Positions 1-9,857 of a stretch of DNA of 64,000 nucleotides are shown here, piece by piece. The translations under genes and the position numbers were made by a program. Position 1 is the stretch's first letter; every line of letters starts with the position of its first letter. The notes beneath the pieces were generated by a model. It made no database searches. It saw only the letters and a program-made list of their open reading frames with translations, and had not been told where the DNA came from. The DNA comes from Borrelia turcica IST7. Its GTDB lineage: Bacteria > Spirochaetota > Spirochaetia > Borreliales > Borreliaceae. The stretch is from contig NZ_CP028884.1 in the NCBI RefSeq assembly GCF_003606285.1, positions 744,001-808,000 on the forward strand, in the 5' to 3' direction.

Positions 1-1336
1 TTATCAGATTGAGAGGGCTTATTTGCCAGAAATGGGGTTGGATAACTATTATGCTATGTTACCTGTTAGCAGTAAGCTTGGAGAAGAAAGTGGGTTGTTG
101 CTTGCAAGAATTCCTTATGAAGATATTTATGGGGTTATTGACAGTTTGGCCTTTGGGTTTATTATAACTTCTATTTTAGGGATTATTTCAATAGTAGTTA
201 TTCTTGCAATAAGAATAGATACAATTATTAGTTTTAGGCTAGATTTGATTAGAAATTTAGTAAGAGAAATAGTTCAAGGAAATTTAGATAAAGATCATAA
301 CCTTGATGAGAGATATTCTGATGAGTTGAGTTCATTAGGCATTCAAATTATTAAAATGAGAGATAATATTGCAAGTGCTATTGCGAGTGTTCTTCGTAAC
401 ATTGGTTATGTTAATAAAGCAAGCATTGAAGTTGCTAATTCGAGTCAAAATTTAAGTTCTAGTGCATTGCAGCAAGCATCAACTCTTGAAGAGATGTCAG
501 CAAACATTGAACAGATATCAGCTGGAGTTAAAATGAGTGCTAATAATTCTAGACAAACAGAACAAATTGCTTTAAAAACTAATGAAAATTCACAGATAGG
601 AGGCAAAGCGGTTGAAGAGTCTGTTGTGGCTATGCAGGCTATTGTTGAGAAGGTTAGTGTTATTGAGGAAATAGCTAGAAAAACTAATTTGCTTGCTTTA
701 AATGCAGCTATTGAAGCTGCAAGAGCTGGAGATGAGGGTAAGGGGTTTGCTGTTGTGGCAAGTGAGATTAGAAAACTTGCCGATCTTAGTAAAATTTCTG
801 CTCTTGAGATTGGTGAACTGGTTGAAGAAAATTCGAGAGTAGCAACAGAGGCAGGTTTAATATTTAAGGATATGTTACCTGAAATAGAAGAAACTACCAA
901 TCTTGTTAAGAAAATATCTGAGGAAAGCTCTAATCAGGATGAGCAGATCACTCAGTTTAAAATGGCTCTTGATCAAGTTGGAGAAGTTGTTCAAGCTTCA
1001 GCATCAAGTAGTGAGGAGCTTTCAAGTATGGCCGAAAAAATGCTTGAAAAGTCCAAAGAACTCAAGCATGCGGTATCTTTTTTCAAAATTAAAGAAATGG
1101 ATGTTTCGGATTCTGATGAGTTTAGTTCTAATGATAGTGATGCTGGTTTTGCGACTGAAAGTATTGGTGTTGTGAGTAATGATAATAGTGCATCTTTAGG
1201 AAATAGACAGGATGATGTGTATAGTAATTTAAATGTAAGTGATAATAAGTCTATTAATAAAAGAGTAGATCCTAAGAAAGCTATTGATGTTGTGGATAAG
1301 AAATTAAATTTTGATGAAGATTTTTCAGATTTTTAG
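1..1336 (+). CDS. mcp4: Methyl-accepting chemotaxis protein, 5'-truncated by window edge
   Basis: This is the C-terminal part of a transmembrane chemoreceptor that signals to CheA/CheW. The reading frame is open from base 2, so the gene starts outside the window and the TTG at 23 is not a real start. The visible part has a short periplasmic end, one membrane helix (about 120-210 nt), a HAMP-like linker, and the cytoplasmic four-helix signalling rod. The rod carries the conserved hairpin tip around 667-790 nt, with the [16 protein letters not shown] signature. The C-terminus is a Ser/Asp/Asn-rich tail ending in DFSDF, without the NWETF-type CheR tether seen in enteric receptors. A second receptor gene follows after 30 nt. 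The name comes from recalled synteny with BB0680. Confidence 0.93.
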   Translation, partial: YQIERAYLPEMGLDNYYAMLPVSSKLGEESGLLLARIPYEDIYGVIDSLAFGFIITSILGIISIVVILAIRIDTIISFRLDLIRNLVREIVQGNLDKDHNLDERYSDELSSLGIQIIKMRDNIASAIASVLRNIGYVNKASIEVANSSQNLSSSALQQASTLEEMSANIEQISAGVKMSANNSRQTEQIALKTNENSQIGGKAVEESVVAMQAIVEKVSVIEEIARKTNLLALNAAIEAARAGDEGKGFAVVASEIRKLADLSKISALEIGELVEENSRVATEAGLIFKDMLPEIEETTNLVKKISEESSNQDEQITQFKMALDQVGEVVQASASSSEELSSMAEKMLEKSKELKHAVSFFKIKEMDVSDSDEFSSNDSDAGFATESIGVVSNDNSASLGNRQDDVYSNLNVSDNKSINKRVDPKKAIDVVDKKLNFDEDFSDF

Positions 1337-1366
1337 AATTATTTTTGTAGAGGTAGGTGGTAATGT

Positions 1367-3268
1367 ATGAAACTGAGAGCTAGGATATTGCTTCTTGTTA
1401 GTATTCTTATATCGATTTTTATTTCTGTGTTGTTTTTCATATTTGGAATGTTGATTAGTAATAATTTGACAGATCAACAATTAGATCTTATGAAAAATCT
1501 TATTGGGAATGTCAGAAATTCTTTAAGGATTTATGTTTCTTCAATGGAAGAGAGGGTAAAAATTAATTCAATGTATTTAAACTCTTATTCTAAATTTGAA
1601 GCATTTTCTGCTCTTAAGACGAAGAGAATAGAATTTATTATGGAACAAACTGAGATGCTAGCTAGGACAGGTAGTAACATGATGATAACTAATAAGAAGG
1701 GAGAGATAGTATTTACTACTGCTGTTAAAGATAATAGTGATTATGGTATTTCTGTTGCAGATAAAGAATATTTTCTTAAGTTAAAAGAAACCAGTTCTGT
1801 ATATAACTCTTCGGTTCTTTTAGCAGAAGCTGGATCTATTGAAGAAGGTTTAGTCAAGGGCGTTTCTAAGATAAGGAATAAGGCAGGACAAATTCCTTAT
1901 ATATTAATAGGAATTCCTTTAAGAGATTATGAGACTAGTGATATTCTTGGATATTTTATGCTCTTTTATGCAACAGATCATATATATAATTCTTTTAAAG
2001 GTATTAGTTTTGGGGCATTAGGAACTGGACGAGCTATGGTATATGATAAGACGGGTGTGTTTCTTTTGCATCATACTTGGTTGCCAGGTGATAATTTATC
2101 TTCCGCTAATCCTTATTATAGTAATATAGTTAAGTCCACATCTGAGGATTTAATTCAGAAAAATAAAGATCTTATTGTTATGCATTATTTTGACCCTAAT
2201 AACAATGGAAAGCCATATGTTGGACTTGCGCAAAGAATAAAAGGTAGACTATCTAATATCTCCTTTATAGTATTTTTACGAGTTACTGCCGATGATTTTT
2301 ATCATATGAGTAGACTTACTACTTTGATTTTGGGGATAAGTTTTGTAGTTACTTTATTGGCACTTGGTTTGGTTACTGTTTATCTTGTATCAAGACTTGG
2401 TTCTTCTTTGAATGGGATTTTGAACTATTCTGAAAGATTGGCTTCTGGAGATTTTACTGTTGCGGAGAATCCTTTAAAATGGGAGACCTTAGAGCTTTAT
2501 AGACTATATGAAAACTTAGAGCTTTTAAGGACTAGCTTTTCATCTGTAGCAAAGGGAGTTATTGAAAATCTTGACTATCTTTATGAAAATGCAATTCAGA
2601 TAGCAAATGCAAGTCAAAATTTAAGTTCTGGAGCAGTAGAACAGGCTTCTACATTAGAAGAAATGACAGCCAATATTGAGCAGATATCTCAGGGTGTGTC
2701 TGAGAATACTGAGAGTGCATCTACTACCGAGAATATTGCTGTTAATACTAATGAGAGAACAAAGGAAGGGCATAAATCTGTTGTTAAAGCTATTAGGGCA
2801 ATGGAAGTTATTACAGATAAAATAGGAATTATTGATGAGATAACAAGGCAAACTAATTTGCTTGCTTTAAATGCTTCTATTGAAGCTGCTAGAGTAGGCG
2901 ATAAGGGTAAGGGGTTTGAAGTTGTTGCCGCAGAGGTTAGAAAGCTTGCTGATCAGAGTAAGGATTCTGCTAGAGAAATTATTGATATAGCACACAAAAG
3001 CTTGACTATTGCAAGTAGAGCAGGTAATAATTTTGAGCAGATTGTTCCTGGAATGGAAGAGACAGCTAGACTTGTTAAAAATATTACTAGAGAGAGTTCT
3101 AATCAGAGTAATCAAATAGGACAATTTAAGAATGCAATAGAGCAAGTTAGTCAATTGGTACAAACAACAGCATCAAGCAGTGAAGAACTGTCAGCAATGT
3201 CAGAAAAGATGTTGGAGAGTGTTAAAGATTTAAAAGAATCAGTTGATTACTTTAAGGTTGATAAATAA
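1367..3268 (+). CDS. mcp5: Methyl-accepting chemotaxis protein
   Basis: This is a complete chemoreceptor of 633 residues. A membrane helix lies at residues 7-29, followed by a sensory domain of about 285 residues that is probably periplasmic and of the Cache type, judged from size only. A second membrane helix spans about 316-342, followed by a HAMP region and the signalling rod with its hairpin tip at 490-525 ([16 protein letters not shown], then GKGFEVVAAEVRKLA). It starts at ATG 1367, 30 nt behind the preceding receptor gene, with GAGGTAGGTGG upstream, so the two are probably cotranscribed. The signalling halves of the two genes share long near-identical DNA stretches. The ligand cannot be read from the sequence. 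By synteny it is BB0681. Confidence 0.95.
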   Translation: MKLRARILLLVSILISIFISVLFFIFGMLISNNLTDQQLDLMKNLIGNVRNSLRIYVSSMEERVKINSMYLNSYSKFEAFSALKTKRIEFIMEQTEMLARTGSNMMITNKKGEIVFTTAVKDNSDYGISVADKEYFLKLKETSSVYNSSVLLAEAGSIEEGLVKGVSKIRNKAGQIPYILIGIPLRDYETSDILGYFMLFYATDHIYNSFKGISFGALGTGRAMVYDKTGVFLLHHTWLPGDNLSSANPYYSNIVKSTSEDLIQKNKDLIVMHYFDPNNNGKPYVGLAQRIKGRLSNISFIVFLRVTADDFYHMSRLTTLILGISFVVTLLALGLVTVYLVSRLGSSLNGILNYSERLASGDFTVAENPLKWETLELYRLYENLELLRTSFSSVAKGVIENLDYLYENAIQIANASQNLSSGAVEQASTLEEMTANIEQISQGVSENTESASTTENIAVNTNERTKEGHKSVVKAIRAMEVITDKIGIIDEITRQTNLLALNASIEAARVGDKGKGFEVVAAEVRKLADQSKDSAREIIDIAHKSLTIASRAGNNFEQIVPGMEETARLVKNITRESSNQSNQIGQFKNAIEQVSQLVQTTASSSEELSAMSEKMLESVKDLKESVDYFKVDK

Positions 3269-3294
3269 AGGGTCAAGTTCTATACTTGACCCTT
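3268..3294. terminator. Bidirectional hairpin terminator between mcp5 and mnmA
   Basis: There is a perfect 11-bp inverted repeat, AAGGGTCAAGT and ACTTGACCCTT, around the 5-nt loop TCTAT. It begins at the mcp5 stop codon and lies 19 nt from the end of the convergent mnmA gene. T residues follow on the plus strand and A residues precede it, so it can serve both genes. Confidence 0.8.
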
Positions 3295-3312
3295 TGGTCT
3301 AAAATTTATTTA

Positions 3313-4377
3313 TTATACTAATGTTTTAAGAATTTTAGCTCCTCCTAGGCATTCGTCTTCTTGATAAAATATACAGAATTGTCCTGGAGAAATTCCATGG
3401 TCTTCTTCTTGCAAGGAAACTTGCAAGATATTGTTTTCTAGCATTTTTATTGTGCATTGCGTTTTCCTCTCACCGTGTCTTATTTTGACACTTAAATTTT
3501 CAAGGCTTAATGGTTTATTTATCCAGTTTATTTTATGAACTAGAAATTTTTGTTTTCCTTGTTTTAGGTAATTTTTACTGTTCGATATATAAATGGTATT
3601 AGTTTCAATATCCTTTTCTGTCACAAACCATGGACCGTTGCTAAGTTTAATTCCTTTTCTTTGCCCAATTGTAAAAAACCAATAGCCATTATGCGTTCCA
3701 AGTATTTTACCTGTTTCTTGTTCGATGATGTTACCTTTAAGTTCTCCTAAATGATATTTGATAAATTCATCATATTTAATTTTGCCTAAAAAACAGATTC
3801 CTTGGCTGTCTTTTCTGTTTTTATTAGGTAAATCTATTTTTTCTGCTATTTCCCTTATTTCAGTTTTAAGTAGATTTCCTAGAGGGAACTGTAGTTTTGA
3901 TAGTTGTTCTCTAGAGAGATGAGATAAAAAATAAGTTTGATCTTTGACTTTGTCTTTAGCTTGTTTAAGCATGTAATGATTGTTTTTAAGCTCAATTATG
4001 GCATAATGTCCCGTAATAATTAAATCATAATTTTTATTGATTTTCTCAAAGAATGCACCAAATTTGATTCTTGTGTTACAAAATATATCTGGACTTGGAG
4101 TGTTTCCAATTTTTAATTCTTCAATGGCATAAGTTACTACTCTTTTGTAATACTCATCTTGTAGATTGATAATTTCATATGGTATATTAAATTTTTTGCA
4201 TACGGCGTCTACATAAGTAATGTCTTCTCTCCAAGGGCATTCTCCAATGTAGGAAAGTTCATCTTCAAGCCAAATTTTTAGATAAAAGCATTTTATATCC
4301 TTATATCCTTTTTTTATCATTTCATAAAGAGCTACAGAGCTATCTACTCCGCCAGATAAAAGTACTGCTATTCTCAT
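3313..4377 (-). CDS. mnmA: tRNA-uridine 2-sulfurtransferase MnmA
   Basis: MnmA thiolates U34 of tRNA-Glu, tRNA-Gln and tRNA-Lys in the cytoplasm, using ATP to activate the uridine and a sulfur relay for the thiol. The 354-residue protein has the PP-loop motif SGGVDSS at residues 8-14. It also has the two catalytic cysteines of the family, C100 in the FCNTRIKFG context and C195 in the GICFLG context. The length is normal for MnmA. The gene stands alone on the minus strand, divergent from the mevalonate operon and convergent with mcp5. It corresponds to trmU (BB0682) by synteny. Confidence 0.96.
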   Translation of the reverse strand: MRIAVLLSGGVDSSVALYEMIKKGYKDIKCFYLKIWLEDELSYIGECPWREDITYVDAVCKKFNIPYEIINLQDEYYKRVVTYAIEELKIGNTPSPDIFCNTRIKFGAFFEKINKNYDLIITGHYAIIELKNNHYMLKQAKDKVKDQTYFLSHLSREQLSKLQFPLGNLLKTEIREIAEKIDLPNKNRKDSQGICFLGKIKYDEFIKYHLGELKGNIIEQETGKILGTHNGYWFFTIGQRKGIKLSNGPWFVTEKDIETNTIYISNSKNYLKQGKQKFLVHKINWINKPLSLENLSVKIRHGERKTQCTIKMLENNILQVSLQEEDHGISPGQFCIFYQEDECLGGAKILKTLV

Positions 4378-4412
4378 AATTTATTTCTTTTTGAATTATA
4401 ACATATTTGATT

Positions 4413-4441
4413 TTGATGTTTTTTGTAATCTATAGTATAAT
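4413..4441 (+). promoter_or_regulatory. Predicted sigma-70 promoter of the mevalonate operon
   Basis: TTGATG (4413-4418) and a perfect TATAAT (4436-4441) are separated by 17 bp, the optimal spacing. The predicted transcription start is near 4448, which leaves a leader of about 25 nt before the mvaS start codon. The promoter is read from consensus alone. Confidence 0.6.
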
Positions 4442-4462
4442 ATCTGCAAATCCATTTTGGTA

Positions 4463-4470
4463 GGGGGGGG
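4463..4470 (+). repeat. G8 homopolymer in the mvaS ribosome binding site
   Basis: Eight consecutive G residues sit two bases before the mvaS ATG, where the Shine-Dalgarno sequence should be. No other G run this long was noticed in the window. Slippage here would change the length and spacing of the ribosome binding site but not the reading frame. Confidence 0.9.
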
Positions 4471-4472
4471 CG

Positions 4473-5696
4473 ATGAGAGTAGGTATAAGTGATATTAGGT
4501 TTTTTTTGCCTTTAAATTATTTGGATTTTTCTGTTCTTTTAGAAAATTCTTTATATAAGTCTGATGAAAATTTTTTTAGGAAATTTAATAGAGCAATAGA
4601 TTCAACCCTTCAGAAAGGATTTAGATTTACAAGACCTAATGAAGATAGCGTTACTATGGCTAGCGCTGCTGTTAAGTTTATTTTTGATAATAATGATCTT
4701 AATTTAGAAAGGATGAGAGTGTTTTTAGGTGGAACTGAAACTGGAGTCGATTATTCAAAGTCAATATCGTCTTATGTCTATGGAGCTCTTAAAACGGCTG
4801 GTATTTGTTTAAAAGACAATTTTTTGACCTATCAAGTTCAACATGCATGTGCAGGTACCGCACTTTCTTTGCATAGCGCTGCAAGTATGTTGAGTCACCT
4901 GGATAAGTCTGAATATGGAATAGTATTTTCTAGTGATATTGCGCATTACAGCAATCTTACTACAGCTGAAATTACTCAGGGAGCTGGAGCTGTGGCTATT
5001 CTTATTGAGCAGAATCCTAAGGTATTATCTATTAATTTATCTGAATTTGGGGTTTATACGGATGATGTCGATGATTTTTTTAGGCCATTTGGGAGTCTTG
5101 AGGCTAAGGTAAAGGGGCGCTACTCTATTGAATGCTACAATAGAGCAAATGAAGAGGCCTTGTTAAATTTTGCGTATAAGAAAAATATGAGTGTTAAAGA
5201 TTTATTTTCTAAATATAGATTTGTTTTGCATGTACCTTTTGCAAAAATGCCTATAGATTCAATGCATTATATTTTAAAGAAATATTATAGTGAGGACGAG
5301 TCTGTGTGCAATGCTTATTTAGAGTCAATAGATTTTTATGATTCTATTGAGGCTTCTAAGGAAGTTGGAAATTTGTATACAGGTTCAATATTTTTATCTT
5401 TGATGACTTATTTAAAACGAGTATTTTCAAAGAAAGATATTAGTGGAGAAAAAATACTTTTTTGTTCTTATGGTTCTGGTAATATTATGGTTATTTATGA
5501 GCTTACAGTAGAGAATGATGCACATTCTGTTGTTAAAACTTGGAATGTCGATAAAGTTTTATCTATAAGACACAATGCAAATTTTGATGAATATAGGGAT
5601 TTTTTTGAAAATAAGATAGTTCCAGGCGAATCTTATGGATTTTACTTGAAAGAAATCAGAGATGATGGATACCGAGTTTATGGGTATCGAGCCTAA
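4473..5696 (+). CDS. mvaS: Hydroxymethylglutaryl-CoA synthase
   Basis: This enzyme condenses acetyl-CoA with acetoacetyl-CoA to give HMG-CoA, the first committed metabolite of the mevalonate pathway. The 407-residue thiolase-fold protein shows the catalytic set in order: Glu89 (GGTETGVD), the nucleophile Cys126 (QHACAGT) and His253 (LHVPFAKM). It is the first gene of a six-gene mevalonate operon and lies behind a strong predicted promoter. The ribosome binding site is replaced by a G8 run. Its 3' end overlaps the fni gene by 35 nt. No acetoacetyl-CoA thiolase is encoded in this window, so the substrate must come from a gene elsewhere. Confidence 0.95.
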   Translation: MRVGISDIRFFLPLNYLDFSVLLENSLYKSDENFFRKFNRAIDSTLQKGFRFTRPNEDSVTMASAAVKFIFDNNDLNLERMRVFLGGTETGVDYSKSISSYVYGALKTAGICLKDNFLTYQVQHACAGTALSLHSAASMLSHLDKSEYGIVFSSDIAHYSNLTTAEITQGAGAVAILIEQNPKVLSINLSEFGVYTDDVDDFFRPFGSLEAKVKGRYSIECYNRANEEALLNFAYKKNMSVKDLFSKYRFVLHVPFAKMPIDSMHYILKKYYSEDESVCNAYLESIDFYDSIEASKEVGNLYTGSIFLSLMTYLKRVFSKKDISGEKILFCSYGSGNIMVIYELTVENDAHSVVKTWNVDKVLSIRHNANFDEYRDFFENKIVPGESYGFYLKEIRDDGYRVYGYRA

Positions 5697-6744
5697 TATA
5701 TTAGAAAATAAGAGACGACACATTGAGATTTGTTTAAAAAAGGAAGATGTTAGTAAGAGTGATAATCTTTTAAGTTTTGTTAATTTAAAACATGATGCAC
5801 TCAGCGAACTTGATTTTGATGAGATAGATACTAGTGAGAGCATATTGGGTTACAAAATTGATATGCCTATTTTTATATCATCAATGACAGGAGGTATTAG
5901 AGAAGGGAATAAGTTTAATAAGTCTCTTGTTAATATTTCAAATGATTTAAAAATTCCACTGGGTTTGGGCTCTTTTAAACTCTTATTTAAATATCCTGAA
6001 TATATTAAAGATTTTGCATTAAGGAAATATGCTAATAATATTCCTTTATTTTCAAATATTGGTGCTACTCAGGTAAGAGAATTTGGAATTTTAAAAATAA
6101 TTGAGATGAATAAGAGGCTTGAGGTTGATGCTGTGATTGTACACTTGAATACAGGACAAGAATTAATGAATTCTAAGGGGGAGAGAAGTTTTAAAGGAAT
6201 AAAGGATTCAATAGCTAGGCTTTGTTCTTCGTCAAGTTTGCCGGTAATTGTGAAGGAAACAGGTTTTGGAATGTTACCTGAGACAGTTGTTAGCTTGTTA
6301 AACTTTGGCGTATCTTATGTTGATCTTGCAGGTAGTGGTGGGACTAATTGGGTTTTGGTTGAAGGAATTAAGGAGGGAAATTTGGATGTTGCTTCTTGTT
6401 TCTCTAATTGGGGTATTTCTTCAGTTTTAACATTGATGAGTATTAATGATTCTCTTAAAGATAAAGTATTTGCATCAGGTGGATATGAGAATGGAATGGA
6501 TATTGCAAAAGGAATTGCTCTTGGAGCTAAATTAGTAGGTATTGCATCCGCCATTCTTAAAACTTTTTATGCTGGTGGTGAGGATGCTGTGTATAAGCTT
6601 TTAAGTGATTATAAATATGTTTTAAAAATGTCTATGCTTTTAAGTAATAGTAAAGATATATCAGAATTTAGGTCAAATAAATATTATTTAAGTTATCCTT
6701 TGTTGTTAAATTTAAAACAATTTAAAGATTTTTATGAGACTTAG
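5662..6744 (+). CDS. fni: Isopentenyl-diphosphate delta-isomerase, type 2
   Basis: This is the FMN- and NAD(P)H-dependent isomerase that interconverts isopentenyl and dimethylallyl diphosphate. The 360-residue TIM-barrel protein has the type 2 family features SSMTGG (about residue 73), a conserved NTGQE stretch, the [10 protein letters not shown] flavin-phosphate region and the [10 protein letters not shown] segment. The start at 5662 overlaps the end of mvaS by 35 nt in another frame. The first residues include the conserved-looking N-terminus before the RKRRHI-like segment (here NKRRHIE), so I kept the long start. A start at ATG 5680 is possible. The product feeds prenyl chain synthesis. 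Confidence 0.93.
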   Translation: MMDTEFMGIEPNILENKRRHIEICLKKEDVSKSDNLLSFVNLKHDALSELDFDEIDTSESILGYKIDMPIFISSMTGGIREGNKFNKSLVNISNDLKIPLGLGSFKLLFKYPEYIKDFALRKYANNIPLFSNIGATQVREFGILKIIEMNKRLEVDAVIVHLNTGQELMNSKGERSFKGIKDSIARLCSSSSLPVIVKETGFGMLPETVVSLLNFGVSYVDLAGSGGTNWVLVEGIKEGNLDVASCFSNWGISSVLTLMSINDSLKDKVFASGGYENGMDIAKGIALGAKLVGIASAILKTFYAGGEDAVYKLLSDYKYVLKMSMLLSNSKDISEFRSNKYYLSYPLLLNLKQFKDFYET

Positions 6745-7987
6745 TGAAAATTTTAGAAATAAAAGTACTACAGAGAAAAGAGAAGAAATAAAGAGTCTTT
6801 TAAAGTTAGGTGTAAGTGATTACTTTTATGATTCTGTTGATGAAGATTTTCTTTTCAGTATGATAGAAAATTATGTTGGTTATTTGTCCTTACCTATTGG
6901 TATTGTTAAGAATTTAAAGATAAATGGCAAATATTATGCTATACCTATTGCCACAGAAGAACCTTCAGTTATAGCTGCATTAAATGGTGCAGCCAAAATA
7001 CTTGAGAATGCTAATTTAGCATATTCTGTAGGTGAGGTATTAGGTATTTCTCAAATATATATCAAGACAAATAAAGATTTAAGTAATATAGTGCTTGCCC
7101 TTTTTGATAAAATTGATATTTGGTCTAAACCTCTTTTATGTAATATGGAAAAGAGAGGTGGAGGACTTAAAAGAATTACAACTAAGTTCATTGGGGAAAT
7201 TGGTATTCAAAAGTTAAATATTTATATTGATACTTGCGATGCTATGGGTTCAAATTTGCTTAATGCAGTGGCTGAGAGAGTAGCACATCATCTTACTTTG
7301 GAGTTTGGATATGAATGTGTTTTAAAAATTTTAAGCAATGATTTAAATGAGTTTATTGTAAAAGCTAATTTTAAATTAAATATTAGTGAAATGCTTGAAG
7401 ATGCAGATGAATCTTTAAACTTGGCTCAAAATATTTCTCTGATATCTAAGATAGGCTTTTTTGAAGAAGAGCGTGCTGTTACTCACAATAAGGGGATTAT
7501 GAATGGAATTACGGGATTATGTGTTGCAACACTTAATGATACAAGAGCTCTTGAGGCATGCATACATAAGTTTGCATCAAGGAGTGGCAAGTATTTACCT
7601 CTTAGTAAATTTTATCTCTTAGGGGATAATTTAGTTGGAGAGATAGAGATTCCTTTACAAGTTGGAGTTAAAGGAGGAGCTGTAAGTACTCATGAAGCTG
7701 GTATATTGAGCTTTAAGATTATGGGCATAGATACTAAAAAGGAATTTATGGGTGTACTCTCTTGTGTTGGACTTGCAAGTAATTTTGCAGCTTTAAGGGC
7801 GCTTGCTCTTGATGGAATTCAAAAGGGACATATGAGATTGCATGCTAATAAGATTTTATATATGCTTGAAAGGGATTATAATATAACTAGTGATGAGAGA
7901 GAAAAAATATTATTGAAAATGAGGCATAATGAAGTTTATTCTCTTGATTTTGGTCTTAATGTTTTAGAGGAATTAAGAGCAAAATGA
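6734..7987 (+). CDS. mvaA: Hydroxymethylglutaryl-CoA reductase, class II
   Basis: This enzyme reduces HMG-CoA to mevalonate with NAD(P)H. At 417 residues it has the size of the soluble bacterial class II enzymes and has no membrane segment. Visible catalytic elements are ENYVG near residue 45, Glu76 in TEEPSV, DAMGSN at 169-174, Lys253 in NKGIMNG, Asp269 in LNDTRA, and the C-terminal flap histidine in QKGHMRLH. The gene overlaps fni by 11 nt upstream and mvaD by 4 nt downstream, so translation is probably coupled. The preferred nicotinamide cofactor cannot be decided by eye. Confidence 0.95.
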   Translation: MRLSENFRNKSTTEKREEIKSLLKLGVSDYFYDSVDEDFLFSMIENYVGYLSLPIGIVKNLKINGKYYAIPIATEEPSVIAALNGAAKILENANLAYSVGEVLGISQIYIKTNKDLSNIVLALFDKIDIWSKPLLCNMEKRGGGLKRITTKFIGEIGIQKLNIYIDTCDAMGSNLLNAVAERVAHHLTLEFGYECVLKILSNDLNEFIVKANFKLNISEMLEDADESLNLAQNISLISKIGFFEEERAVTHNKGIMNGITGLCVATLNDTRALEACIHKFASRSGKYLPLSKFYLLGDNLVGEIEIPLQVGVKGGAVSTHEAGILSFKIMGIDTKKEFMGVLSCVGLASNFAALRALALDGIQKGHMRLHANKILYMLERDYNITSDEREKILLKMRHNEVYSLDFGLNVLEELRAK

Positions 7988-8922
7988 AGGTTGGATGCAA
8001 GGTTAACGCTAGCTTAGCGTTAATTAAGTATTGGGGGAAAAGGGATATTTTGCTAAATATTCCAGCTACCTCTAGCATTGCTGTAAGTGTTGATAAATTT
8101 TATTCAACAAGTGAACTTGAAATTTCAGATAAGGATGAAATAATTCTAAATTCAAAGAATGTTATCTTGAAGGATAGAGAGACAAGGTTTTTCAATTATG
8201 CAAGAAAAATCTTAAATGAACCAAATGTTGGTTTTAAAGTTAGTAGTAAGAATAATTTTCCAACAGCTGCAGGGCTTGCAAGTTCAAGTTCTGGTTTTGC
8301 ATCTATTTCTGCCTGTATTTTAAAATACTTTAATCAATATTCTCATCAAAAAGCTTCAGAGCTTGCAAGAGTAGGGTCAGCATCAGGAGCCAGAGCTATT
8401 TATGGTGGATTTACAATTTTAAAGGAAGGAGCTAGAAGTGCATTTCATATAAATAATGGCAATCATTTTAATGATTTGTGCATAATATTTGCTATAGTTG
8501 ACAGTAGGGAAAAAGAGATTTCTTCAAGAGTTGCCATGAAGATTTGCATGCAGAATGAATTTTATTGGGATGCTTGGATTAAGTCTAGTCGAAAAATATT
8601 TAAGGAAGCTTTATATTTTTTTTTAAAAGGCGATTTTTATAGGCTTGGACTCAATATTGTAAAGAGTTATCAGGATATGTTTGCTTTAATGTTGTCATCT
8701 TCTATTATTTATTTTAAAAGTAGTACTATAGAATTAATAAAATATGTTGCTACTCTTAGGGGTAGTGGTATTCCTGTTTTTGAGACGATGGATGCTGGTC
8801 CACAGGTGAAGATATTTTGCTTGAGGAAAGATTTAAAATTAATTTTAGATGGACTTAATAGAAATTTTAGGGATGTTAATTTTGTTGTCTCAAAGATTGG
8901 AAGTGGATTGGAATGGATTTAA
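7984..8922 (+). CDS. mvaD: Diphosphomevalonate decarboxylase
   Basis: This GHMP-superfamily enzyme uses ATP to convert mevalonate 5-diphosphate to isopentenyl diphosphate, the last step of the linear pathway. The 312-residue protein has the N-terminal family motif ALIKYWGKRD near residue 12. It also has the phosphate-binding loop region NFPTAAGLASSSSGFAS near residue 95 and a C-terminal TMDAGPQVK segment. The ATG overlaps the mvaA stop codon in an ATGA arrangement, and the 3' end overlaps mvaK2 by 10 nt. Confidence 0.95.
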   Translation: MKVGCKVNASLALIKYWGKRDILLNIPATSSIAVSVDKFYSTSELEISDKDEIILNSKNVILKDRETRFFNYARKILNEPNVGFKVSSKNNFPTAAGLASSSSGFASISACILKYFNQYSHQKASELARVGSASGARAIYGGFTILKEGARSAFHINNGNHFNDLCIIFAIVDSREKEISSRVAMKICMQNEFYWDAWIKSSRKIFKEALYFFLKGDFYRLGLNIVKSYQDMFALMLSSSIIYFKSSTIELIKYVATLRGSGIPVFETMDAGPQVKIFCLRKDLKLILDGLNRNFRDVNFVVSKIGSGLEWI

Positions 8923-9851
8923 TTAATTTTTCTGTGCCTGGTAATTTACTTTTAATGGGCGAATATTCTATCTTGGAAGAAGGTGGTCTTGGACTTTCAA
9001 TAGCAATTAGTGAGAGAGCTTATTTTACTTTTAAAAGGAGTAGTAGGTGGCGTTTTTTTAGTAGGAAAACTAAAATTGAGGATTTTGCTTTAATAGAAAA
9101 TGAAAATGATTTCGTTTTTAAAATGTATAGATATTTACAACAAAAATATTTTGTTAATTTAGAAGATTTTTCTTGTGATGTTTATATTGATACGAGTGGT
9201 TTTTTTTTGAATAGTGGCGTAAAGAAGGGATTTGGGTCTAGTGCAGTTGTTGCTGTTGGAATTGTTTCTGGGATTTTTTTACTATTGAGTAACATTAATC
9301 ATTTTGAAAAAGATAAGATTTTTATGTACTGCCTAGAAGCTTATAGATATGCTCAAGGGGGTATGGGTAGTGGGTATGATATTGCAACTAGCATTTTTGG
9401 GGGTGTTGTTCAATTTAAGGGAGGGAATGTACCTACATATAAACTTTTAGAGAAAATAGATTTTAGTGAGTTTTATTTAATGCAGGGTAGTAAAACAGTG
9501 AAAACTACTAGTTCAATTATTAAATACAATGAACATAGAGCTTCTTTAATTGATTTTATAGAGAATATGAATATTATGATGAGAGAAATTGTTCTTAAAT
9601 CAAATAATTCTTATTCTTGTTTTCTGTCTAGTTTAAAGGAAGCTAAGAATTTGGGATTAGAAATTGGGAAAAGGATAGGGATTTCTGCTGATCTACCTTT
9701 AAGTCTTGCTTATCTTAAGAAGGAATGTTGTTTAATTAAAGCTTTGGGAGCTGGAAATGAAACTTTTTTAGTTTATAAACCAAATTTTGAAGTTTTTAAG
9801 CAATTTGATATTGATTCAATAAATTTAGATTTGGATGGTGTCAGATTTTAA
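8913..9851 (+). CDS. mvaK2: Phosphomevalonate kinase (GHMP type)
   Basis: This kinase phosphorylates mevalonate 5-phosphate to the diphosphate. The 312-residue GHMP kinase opens with the PGNLLLMGEYSILE segment, carries the glycine/serine-rich nucleotide loop KGFGSSAVVAVG near residue 108, and has GGMGSGYDIATSIFGG near residue 149. It sits between mvaD and mvaK1, overlapping mvaD by 10 nt. The assignment as PMK, rather than the neighbouring mevalonate kinase, follows from the GEYSILE and GSGYD features and from the usual gene order. Confidence 0.9.
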   Translation: MDLINFSVPGNLLLMGEYSILEEGGLGLSIAISERAYFTFKRSSRWRFFSRKTKIEDFALIENENDFVFKMYRYLQQKYFVNLEDFSCDVYIDTSGFFLNSGVKKGFGSSAVVAVGIVSGIFLLLSNINHFEKDKIFMYCLEAYRYAQGGMGSGYDIATSIFGGVVQFKGGNVPTYKLLEKIDFSEFYLMQGSKTVKTTSSIIKYNEHRASLIDFIENMNIMMREIVLKSNNSYSCFLSSLKEAKNLGLEIGKRIGISADLPLSLAYLKKECCLIKALGAGNETFLVYKPNFEVFKQFDIDSINLDLDGVRF

Positions 9852-9857
9852 AAGCGG

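Noticed and set aside
445-900. Long minus-strand open frame opposite the chemoreceptor gene
   Set aside because: It lies fully inside a well-supported coding region, has no ribosome binding site, and is Ser/Ile/Leu-rich as expected of a shadow frame.
5662-5696. Possible frameshift between mvaS and fni
   Set aside because: Both proteins are full length with complete motifs. The overlap is ordinary for this tightly packed operon.
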